A stretch of 64,000 nucleotides of DNA from UBA7488 sp964414185 (GTDB lineage: Bacteria > Pseudomonadota > Alphaproteobacteria > CAAHEQ01 > UBA3637), in assembly GCA_964414185.1 (NCBI GenBank), contig CAYPVK010000005.1, positions 1 to 64,000 on the forward strand, in the 5' to 3' direction. Positions 57,587 to 64,000 of this stretch are shown here, one piece after another. The notes under the pieces were generated by a model. That model had not been told where the DNA came from. It did not search any database and worked only from the letters and a program-made list of their open reading frames with translations. Each line of letters starts with the position of its first letter. The stretch's first letter is position 1. Position numbers and translations under genes: made by a program.

Positions 57587-58984
57587 TTAAGCGATTTTTT
57601 TATATTTGCCCGCGGTGGATTTATAAATGTAATTTTCGTATTTGATAATTTGATACTTTTGCGCGACCAATTCTTGACGCATTGTATTTTCTTTGTTAAT
57701 GGCTTCAAGCAAATCTTTAAATTCCGCTTTGCCGTTATCATAACGGATTTGGTAGTATTTGGTAATTTTAACCGCGTTTTTGTAATTCGCTTCAAGGTTT
57801 TTGAAAATTTCCAAAGATTTTTCATAAGCGTAATAATAATAAGCCGTTTCATTTAACGCTTGGTTCAGCGTATCATTAAATTCAATCAACGTTATTTCAT
57901 AATCCGCTTTGGAAATTTTAATGTTGTTTTTGATTCGGTTGTAATCCAAAAACGGCAAATCAACACCGACCGAACCGAACACAATCGGGAAATCAAACGT
58001 GCTGCGCGCTTTGTCGGAACTTGAACTGATGGCACCTTGTAATGATACGGTCGGATAGTAATTTTTTTCTTGCGCATTTAAATTTTTAAACGCTTTTTCC
58101 AAACGGTATTGTGCGGCCATCAAATCCGGACGATTTGCCAAAACCGATAACGGTACATTCATATCAACCGACAATATTTTTTGATTGATTAGATTTTCAT
58201 ATTTCAAATCCAATGTGTCATCGGGTCCGGCGGCAACAATATTTTTTAAACTTTGCTCTGTTTCTTTAAACGTTGTCGTTAACGTCAATAATTTGTTTTT
58301 TTCGCTGAGCAAACTTTGGCGTGCTTGTGCCACTTCCAAATTGTCGACTTTGCCGCTTTTATATTTTTGTTCGGTAATTTTTAATGTATCTTGATAAGAT
58401 TTAATATTTCGTTCGGCAAGTTTGATTGCGTTGTTTAAATAGGTCAGGTTGAAATATAAATCTATCGTCGAATTAATTAACGACAATTTTGCGCTTTGGC
58501 GATCCAAAAAAGTAGCTTGGTATTCAAATTCCTGAGCCGTTCGGGCATCTCTGATTTTGCCGTATAAATCCGCTTCGTAATTTAATGCAAATTCGCCCGA
58601 AAAATTAGTTTTGGATTCGTGCCCTTTATTGAGCCCTTTTTGACCCGAAGTACCCAATGAACCGCTGAGCGTCGGAAATAAATCGCTGGTTGTTAAACTT
58701 AAACGAGCCAATTCTTTTTCAATATTGATTGCCGCCTTTAAATAATCCGGATTATTGGTTAAAGCTTTATCAACCAAAGCGGATAATTCGGGGTTGTCGT
58801 ATCCTTGCCACCATGTTTCGTCAACACTGTAAGATTCACGTACTTCGGACGTATAATTTAATTTTTGCGCTATGTCCGGTTCGGTATAGGGCGTAACGGT
58901 GCATGCAGCCGTTAAAACCAGGCAAATGCTTAGAGCCGAACCCAAAAGTTTTTGTTTTATTTGAAAGGTGTTGTGTCGCGTCAT
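57587..58984 (-). CDS. Outer-membrane efflux lipoprotein (TolC/NodT family)
   Basis: Outer-membrane channel of 465 aa for tripartite efflux. Lipoprotein signal with lipobox LTAAC (C28); family start YTEPDIAQKLN and DETWWQGYDNPELSALVDKAL; two OEP repeats with long helices (about 100-250 and 300-450); conserved VLANRPDLMAAQYRL and PTVSLQGAI. It pairs with MacA-MacB immediately upstream (12 nt gap), so the operon encodes a whole pump. Confidence 0.92.
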   Translation of the reverse strand: MTRHNTFQIKQKLLGSALSICLVLTAACTVTPYTEPDIAQKLNYTSEVRESYSVDETWWQGYDNPELSALVDKALTNNPDYLKAAINIEKELARLSLTTSDLFPTLSGSLGTSGQKGLNKGHESKTNFSGEFALNYEADLYGKIRDARTAQEFEYQATFLDRQSAKLSLINSTIDLYFNLTYLNNAIKLAERNIKSYQDTLKITEQKYKSGKVDNLEVAQARQSLLSEKNKLLTLTTTFKETEQSLKNIVAAGPDDTLDLKYENLINQKILSVDMNVPLSVLANRPDLMAAQYRLEKAFKNLNAQEKNYYPTVSLQGAISSSSDKARSTFDFPIVFGSVGVDLPFLDYNRIKNNIKISKADYEITLIEFNDTLNQALNETAYYYYAYEKSLEIFKNLEANYKNAVKITKYYQIRYDNGKAEFKDLLEAINKENTMRQELVAQKYQIIKYENYIYKSTAGKYKKIA

Positions 58985-58996
58985 TTTATTATCCTA

Positions 58997-60937
58997 TCAT
59001 TCACTCGCTAAAGCATCTATGGGGTTTAAATTGGAAGCGTTTTTGGCCGGCATGTATCCGAAAATAATGCCGATGGCACTTGAACAAACCAATGCAAAAA
59101 CCATTGACGATGTGGAAAAATCCATACCGAAACTTTCCGAAAAGGTATTGAACGCCCATCCGATTAATAATGACAATCCCACGCCGAAAGCGCCGCCGAC
59201 AATACAAATTAAAACAGCTTCAATTAAAAATTGTTGCAAAATATCCGCTTGTTTCGCACCGATTGCCATGCGGATGCCGATTTCTTTCGTGCGTTCGGTT
59301 ACCGATACCAACATGATGTTCATCACGCCGATACCGCCGACAATCAACGAAATAACGGCAATCGAAGCAATCAACAACCGCATGGTATTGGTTGTGCTTT
59401 CGATTGTTTGTTTAATGCTGTCGGTATTAATCATAAAGAAATCTTTTTTGCCGTGCAATGATGTTAAAATGTGTTCAATGCTTTCTTCGGCCACTTGCGA
59501 ATTAATAAAGTCGGACACTTTTACCGTTATGGAATTGATGTCGTCATTCCCGTTGATTTTATACATAGCCGTCGTATAAGGCGTCCATATGTTCATTGTT
59601 TCGCTCATAGGCCCGGAATTGTTGTCTTTTTCGGTAATGCCGATGACTTTCAACGGTTTTTTGTTGATGATAATTATTTCGCCGACAGGATTCGGATTGT
59701 CGGGAAAAATTTCATTTAATGTATTATCGTCGATAACGGCAACCGATGCCATTTGATTCACTTCATCTTTCGTGAAAATTCGGCCTTGGGCTATCTTGCG
59801 TCCTTTTACTTCAAAGTACGATTCGCCGACGCCGCGCAAGGACGCCGTTGCGGAAAGGTTCCCGTAAACCAACGTGCCGCTTGCCGATACGTTCGGTGTC
59901 GAATTGTCAATAAACCCTTGTTTGGCCAAATAATTCGAATCGCTGACCTTCAATGTTTTGACTTTGCCCGACCGCATGTCGCCGAAACCGGTCCCCGGCA
60001 TAATGTCAATCGTGTTTGTTCCCATTTGATTGATGCGTTCCATGATTTTGGCTTGGCTTGCATTGCCGAGCGCCACGACGCATACCACTGACGCAATGCC
60101 GATAATGATACCCAACATTGTCAATAAAGAACGCATTTTGTTGGCTAAGATTGCATGCATGGACATGTTAAGTGATTCGAAAAATCCGTCTTTAAGCGCT
60201 TCAAATTTGTGTTTTTGAATTTTATTGATTTTATCCTTTAATTCCGAAAATTTGTTTGCTTTGCGTTCATCCTTGACGATTTGCCCGTCTTTGATTTCGA
60301 TGATTCGGCTGGCTTGGGACGCAATGGAAGTATCATGCGTAACAAGGATAATCGTATGGCCTTGTTCATGCAAACTTTTAATGATTTCCATGACCATTTT
60401 TCCGCTTTGAGAATCAAGTGCGCCCGTCGGTTCGTCCGCCAAAATGATTTCGCCGCCGTTCATCAATGCTCTTGCAATGCTGACGCGTTGTTGTTGGCCG
60501 CCGGACAGTTCGTTGGGGCGGTTATTTAATTTGTCACCCATATTTAATTTTTTCAAAAGCTCAATGGCGCGTTTTGTTCTGTCTTGCGCGCTTAAGCCCA
60601 AATAAATGGCGGGCAGAGCGGTATTGTCGGTCGCTTTTAAAGATGATAATAAATTATAGCGTTGGAAAATAAAACCGAATGTTTTGCAACGTAAATCCGC
60701 CAATTGGTCTTTGTTCATTTTGCCCGCTTCGACACCGTTGATTTTGTACGAACCGGTTGTCGGCACGTCCAAGCATCCGATAATGTTCATCATTGTGGAT
60801 TTGCCCGAACCCGATTGCCCGATAATGGCAACAAAATCGCCCTTTTCAATGCTTAAATCAATGTCTTTCAGCACATGTACGCGATTTGCGCCGCTCCCGA
60901 AAAATTTATTGATTTTTTTCAGTTCAATAATGTTCAT
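58997..60937 (-). CDS. macB: MacB-type ABC transporter, ATPase-permease fusion
   Basis: Inner-membrane ABC pump of 646 aa. N-terminal ATPase: Walker A GQSGSGKS (40-47), signature LSGGQQQRVSIARAL, Walker B IILADEPTGALDS. Then a transmembrane helix (about 265-290), a large periplasmic domain (about 290-520) and three C-terminal helices. This is the MacB architecture; family members export macrolides, enterotoxin or peptides. It overlaps no gene but is 3 nt from macA. FtsX-like periplasmic domain present. Confidence 0.95.
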   Translation of the reverse strand: MNIIELKKINKFFGSGANRVHVLKDIDLSIEKGDFVAIIGQSGSGKSTMMNIIGCLDVPTTGSYKINGVEAGKMNKDQLADLRCKTFGFIFQRYNLLSSLKATDNTALPAIYLGLSAQDRTKRAIELLKKLNMGDKLNNRPNELSGGQQQRVSIARALMNGGEIILADEPTGALDSQSGKMVMEIIKSLHEQGHTIILVTHDTSIASQASRIIEIKDGQIVKDERKANKFSELKDKINKIQKHKFEALKDGFFESLNMSMHAILANKMRSLLTMLGIIIGIASVVCVVALGNASQAKIMERINQMGTNTIDIMPGTGFGDMRSGKVKTLKVSDSNYLAKQGFIDNSTPNVSASGTLVYGNLSATASLRGVGESYFEVKGRKIAQGRIFTKDEVNQMASVAVIDDNTLNEIFPDNPNPVGEIIIINKKPLKVIGITEKDNNSGPMSETMNIWTPYTTAMYKINGNDDINSITVKVSDFINSQVAEESIEHILTSLHGKKDFFMINTDSIKQTIESTTNTMRLLIASIAVISLIVGGIGVMNIMLVSVTERTKEIGIRMAIGAKQADILQQFLIEAVLICIVGGAFGVGLSLLIGWAFNTFSESFGMDFSTSSMVFALVCSSAIGIIFGYMPAKNASNLNPIDALASE

Positions 60938-60940
60938 GTG

Positions 60941-62119
60941 CTAAAATCCTCTCGGGCCTCTGATTGATGCCGTTTTATCCGAAATTTGAGAAGAAGATAG
61001 GGCAGCTATGACAATTTTTTCCCCTTCTTGAACGCCTTCCGTAACGGCAATGTTTAATCCGTCGGAAATGCCGGTTTTGATATGCCGTTTTTGCGTCCCT
61101 TCATCGGTTAATATTTCGACATATTTATCATTTCCGCTGCCTTTGACGGCGATGGAAGGCACTGTCAAAACATTTTCGGCATTTTCGACATAAATAACGT
61201 TTTGCGTGGTCATGCCGATACGCAATTTCCCGTCTGCATTCGGAACGATTAAACGGCCGTAATAATAAATGGCTTCGCTTGACCCGACTACTTCGGCGTA
61301 TTCCCCGTTAGTCAGCAATGTCAATCCCGGGTCGATAGATTTCAAAATTGTTTCATATGTTTTGTCCAAATCGGCCAAAGTATGATAAGTCACTTTTACG
61401 CCCGGTTTTATATTGTTGATGTCACCTTCGGAAATTTCAATCAAAATTTCCATTTCCGCCAAATCCGCAATTTGTACGATTGTCGGCGTATTCATGGCGG
61501 CGTTGACCGTTTGTCCTTCTTTGACGGGGACGGATACAACCGTTCCGTCAAGCGGTGCGGTGATTTTTGTATAACCTAAGTTTGTTTCGGCGGTGCTGAG
61601 AGCAATTTTGGTTTCTTTAATCGCCGATTGCAATTCGATGACTTTTGATTTCGCGCTTTCGTATGCATCGTTTGCGTTTTCCAAATCTTCCGCCGATGCG
61701 GCATTTTGTTTGTTAAGGGATTGCATACGTTCATATTGTTTTTTTGCGATTTTAAGCGATATATCCGCAGCATTTAATTGCGCTTCATAACTGGTTAATT
61801 TGGCTTTTGTGCTGTCCACTTCGTTTTGTTGTGTCGTCAAATCGATTTGGGCAATCATGTCTCCCTTTTTGACTTGGTCGCCGACTTTGACATACAATTT
61901 TTCGATTTTCCCGGAAGCCTGTGCACCGACCGTTACCAATTCGATGGCCCGTACTTCGCCCGTTGCGTTGACGACTTTTTGAATATTTTGTCGCTTGACG
62001 GTATCGGTAATATATTCAATGGTATCCGCCGGCGCGAAATATTTGTAGGCATAAAAGCCGATAACTAAAATTATCAAACTGTAAATAAAAAATTTCGTAT
62101 GTTTCTTTAAAAAATTCAT
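60941..62119 (-). CDS. macA: MacA-type periplasmic adaptor (membrane fusion protein)
   Basis: Adaptor of 392 aa that joins MacB to the outer-membrane channel. One N-terminal membrane helix (about 10-30), lipoyl-like half motifs (VGAQASGKIEKLYVKVGDQVKKGD and LGYTKITAPLDGTVV), a central coiled-coil hairpin (about 95-190) and a beta-barrel domain. It lies 9 nt after marR and 3 nt before macB, so all are one transcript. Confidence 0.94.
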   Translation of the reverse strand: MNFLKKHTKFFIYSLIILVIGFYAYKYFAPADTIEYITDTVKRQNIQKVVNATGEVRAIELVTVGAQASGKIEKLYVKVGDQVKKGDMIAQIDLTTQQNEVDSTKAKLTSYEAQLNAADISLKIAKKQYERMQSLNKQNAASAEDLENANDAYESAKSKVIELQSAIKETKIALSTAETNLGYTKITAPLDGTVVSVPVKEGQTVNAAMNTPTIVQIADLAEMEILIEISEGDINNIKPGVKVTYHTLADLDKTYETILKSIDPGLTLLTNGEYAEVVGSSEAIYYYGRLIVPNADGKLRIGMTTQNVIYVENAENVLTVPSIAVKGSGNDKYVEILTDEGTQKRHIKTGISDGLNIAVTEGVQEGEKIVIAALSSSQISDKTASIRGPRGF

Positions 62120-62128
62120 GACAAGCCT

Positions 62129-62563
62129 TTACAATACTTTTTCAATAATGCGGTTAATGTTTTCAAGACATGATTTAAGTTCGTTTAAATCCTTCTCGGA
62201 TAATTTGGAAAAGGTGGCCGATATGACATTTCTGGCTTTGCTTTGGTTTTCATCAAGCGTTTTTTCCCCTTTCCCGGTCAAAAAATAATATGTGTTGCGC
62301 CGATCGTTTTTATCGATTTCGCGCCCGACAAGGCCTTCTTTGACCAAGCCGTTGTACAGGCTGCACAAATTTTGGGTTGAATGGCCGGTTTGAAGTGCAA
62401 TATCTTTTAATCTTGCTTTACCCACTTCGCGCAAATCGTCCAACATAAAAATCTTTGGCGGCCTTTCTTTCGGTTCTTCAACACAATTCCATAGCATTTT
62501 GCCGAACCGGCGGTGGTTGCCGGCCATTTTTATAAATTCCGAAACGACTTCGTTAACGTTCAT
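62129..62563 (-). CDS. MarR family transcriptional regulator
   Basis: Regulator of 144 aa with a winged helix: VGKARLKDIALQTGHSTQNL, LVKEGLVGREIDKNDRRNTYYF (wing with the DxRxxxx pattern), and dimer helices at both ends. ATG 62563 is chosen because AAAAAGGACG precedes it; in-frame codons upstream to 62641 lie in promoter DNA. It is first gene of the macA-macB-tolC operon and most likely represses it; a matching palindrome is in the promoter. Confidence 0.88.
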   Translation of the reverse strand: MNVNEVVSEFIKMAGNHRRFGKMLWNCVEEPKERPPKIFMLDDLREVGKARLKDIALQTGHSTQNLCSLYNGLVKEGLVGREIDKNDRRNTYYFLTGKGEKTLDENQSKARNVISATFSKLSEKDLNELKSCLENINRIIEKVL

Positions 62564-62630
62564 TTTCGTCCTTTTTACCTTTTTGTTGGTTCTAAACCTT
62601 GTACCGAAATTTTGTGCACAATCATTCAAT

Positions 62631-62660
62631 AATTTAATCATTAAATTTTTTAATAGTCAA
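62631..62660 (-). promoter_or_regulatory. marR operon promoter with overlapping palindromic operator
   Basis: On the minus strand TTGACT (plus 62655-62660) and TTAAAT (plus 62632-62637) are separated by 17 bp. The -10 lies inside the inverted repeat AATTTAAT-c-ATTAAATT (62631-62647), 8-bp half sites about a single base. A MarR dimer there would block RNA polymerase, giving autorepression of the efflux operon. The operator role is inference. Confidence 0.6.
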
Positions 62661-62845
62661 GTACAATTATCGTTTTTGTGTTGTTTTTTATTGATACGGC
62701 TCATTTGGCGAAAAGTTGCGCAAAAAATAATTTTTTACGAAAATTTTATTGGAAAATTCAGGATAATCTTCAAAAAAAACTTGATTTTTCATTTGTTTTG
62801 TTATAGCTTCCCTTTACTCATCGGAGGATGTTCGTCGCAACGGAT

Positions 62846-62894
62846 AAGCCGGATAAGATGGCGGGTGCGCCCGTTTTTCTTATCGGCTTTTTTT
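62846..62894 (+). terminator. Terminator in the MATE gene leader (possible attenuator)
   Basis: AAGCCGGATAAGA (62846-62858) pairs with TCTTATCGGCTT (from 62879), one bulged G, enclosing a CGGG/CCCG mini-hairpin; seven T residues follow. It lies 18 nt before the MATE start codon, with no plus-strand gene after hom (ends 56636), so it must act on the MATE leader itself. The 62564-62845 region shows no known riboswitch consensus that I can recognise, and no other gene. Confidence 0.7.
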
Positions 62895-62912
62895 ATTTAA
62901 CGGATAAAGAAA

Positions 62913-64000
62913 ATGAATATGGCTTTAAACAGGAATACAAAATTATTTTTATCTTATGTGCTGCCGTCAATGGTCGGTATGTTGATTGTCGGTTCTTACA
63001 GTATTGTCGATACGATTTTTATCGGGCAAGCTACCGGAGAATTGGGATTGGCATCCGTTGCCGTTACTTGGCCGTTGGTGATGTTGTTCGGAGCTATCGG
63101 CGATATGCTCGGGACAGGGGGTGCCATTATCATTTCGCAATCCCGCGGCAGCGATAATTTGTCAAAAGCGCGGTTGATTTTTGGGAATATGTTGTGTTTT
63201 CAAGTCATTTTCGGTTTTATCCTGATGGGAATAATAATTTATTTCCTTGTTGACATTTTGCGTTTATTCGGTGCCGAAGAAGAATTGTTGCCCGGTGCGA
63301 TATGCTATTCTCGGATAATTATTTACGGTGCTTTGGCGTGTATGTTGATGATGGCGGTGTCGTCGGTTATTCGCAATGACGGCCGTCCCGTATTGTCGAT
63401 GTGGCTGACAATTGGCGGTTTGTTTTTAAATATTTTGCTTGATTACATCTTTATTTTCCCTTTAAACGGCGGTATTGCGGGCGCGGCGTATGCAACGGTT
63501 GTTTCCGAATCGATTATCGCCGTTGCGGGATTGGTTTATTTCGCCACAAAATATACGGATTTGCGTTACGGTTGGAATATGTTCAAATTGAAAACGGCAT
63601 ATTTAAAAGAAATTATAATCAACGGTTTTCCCTCTTTGGGCAATCAGCTGTCTATTATCGCCATGTTGTTTTTTCATAATTATCAATCTCTTAAATATGG
63701 CGGAATCAATGGTTTGGCCGCGTATACTTTTATCGGCGCGGTTGAATCTTTGGGATCGCTTTTGATGACCGGTTTGTCTCTCGGCGTACAACCGTTGGCG
63801 GCTTATCTTTATGGTGGAAAAAAATACCGCCGTCAAAATATTATAGGCACCATGGGATATTTTACGGCTTTTGTTTTGGGAATTATTTTGATGCTGGTTT
63901 CATTGGCAGGACATAATATTTTCCCGGCTTGGTTTAATTTAAGCGGTGAAGCGGCAATTTTGGCTTCCCATGGTTTGATTATCAGCTCTACGGCATTTAT
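62913..64000 (+). CDS. MATE family multidrug efflux transporter (partial, runs off window)
   Basis: The first 362 codons of a MATE transporter begin at ATG 62913 (GATAAAG before it); the end is cut by the window. About nine membrane helices are visible. Family features: LPSMVGMLIVGSYSIVDTIF in helix 1, ATGELGLASVAVTWPLVML, GTGGAIIISQSRG, a repeat-like second half with NGFPSLGNQLSIIA and LMTGLSLGVQPLAAYLYG. Such pumps export cationic drugs or organic compounds with Na+ or H+. Divergent from the marR-macAB-tolC operon, sharing a ~350-bp promoter region, so MarR may control both. Confidence 0.88.
   Translation, partial: MNMALNRNTKLFLSYVLPSMVGMLIVGSYSIVDTIFIGQATGELGLASVAVTWPLVMLFGAIGDMLGTGGAIIISQSRGSDNLSKARLIFGNMLCFQVIFGFILMGIIIYFLVDILRLFGAEEELLPGAICYSRIIIYGALACMLMMAVSSVIRNDGRPVLSMWLTIGGLFLNILLDYIFIFPLNGGIAGAAYATVVSESIIAVAGLVYFATKYTDLRYGWNMFKLKTAYLKEIIINGFPSLGNQLSIIAMLFFHNYQSLKYGGINGLAAYTFIGAVESLGSLLMTGLSLGVQPLAAYLYGGKKYRRQNIIGTMGYFTAFVLGIILMLVSLAGHNIFPAWFNLSGEAAILASHGLIISSTAF

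Noticed and set aside
62828..63157. Overlapping 109-codon frame at the start of the MATE gene
   Set aside because: It overlaps the clear MATE frame, runs through the terminator hairpin, and its ATG has no spaced binding site.
1..64000. CRISPR array, complete insertion sequence, rRNA operon or prophage
   Set aside because: No regularly spaced repeats, transposase, rRNA or phage structural genes are seen anywhere in the window.

Overview
The window looks like a piece of chromosome from an uncultured, fairly AT-rich alphaproteobacterium with an anaerobic or facultative, probably host-associated life. The taxonomic call rests on conserved alphaproteobacterial gene neighbourhoods: gpmI-envC-ctpA-rppH, bamD-recN-ligA, rpmF-plsX-fabH-ihfA-merR, radA-cvpA, mlaE-mlaF, and a small coiled-coil gene next to zapA and ymdB. 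A class III (oxygen-sensitive) ribonucleotide reductase with its radical-SAM activase points to anaerobic growth. Shine-Dalgarno sites of the AAGGAG type and intrinsic terminators are common. I see no plasmid, complete insertion sequence, prophage, rRNA or CRISPR array.

Layout. 1-300: a structured repeat unit abutting a tRNA-Gly(CCC). 690-3924: nrdD, a separate 63-residue glycyl-radical gene, and nrdG. 3943-8611 (minus): gpmI-envC-ctpA-rppH, covering glycolysis, septal wall remodelling, a processing protease and RNA 5' end trimming. 8855-12064: histidine kinase, EAL c-di-GMP phosphodiesterase with a lysine-rich tail, and TrhP-like U32 protein. 12206-15316: small basic and membrane proteins. 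15354-19360 (minus): lepA-acyltransferase-queA. 19498-20614: ybaB and recR. 20853-23085 (minus): ymdB-zapA-coiled coil, and an outer-membrane barrel. 23346-25520: yebC, ruvC, two overlapping small frames and an amidase. 25624-29978: mlaE, mlaF, radA, cvpA, rlmH. 30033-35730: htpG, pgm and GTP-dependent pckA. 35829-37899: two paralogous HExxH proteins, the first frameshifted. 38107-45485: bamD-recN-ligA and a large YdbH/AsmA-like protein. 45794-48804: rpmF-plsX-fabH-ihfA-merR. 48952-53230: a five-gene surface-glycan operon. 53246-57382: uracil-DNA glycosylase, peroxiredoxin, OmpA lipoprotein, ACT-less homoserine dehydrogenase, SGNH esterase. 57587-64000: marR-macA-macB-tolC efflux operon, divergent from a MATE pump that runs off the window.

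How it fits together: most of the content is housekeeping (envelope assembly, DNA repair, translation quality, lipid synthesis). The most unusual item is the class III ribonucleotide reductase: the large subunit stops after its zinc site, and the RVMGY glycyl-radical loop is carried by its own short gene with its own ribosome binding site, in the same frame after two stop codons. Others worth attention are the EAL protein with a histone-H1-like tail, the pair of unrecognised metallopeptidase-like genes, the two-frame small gene after ruvC, the repeat unit at the tRNA 3' end, and a terminator hairpin in the leader of the MATE gene.
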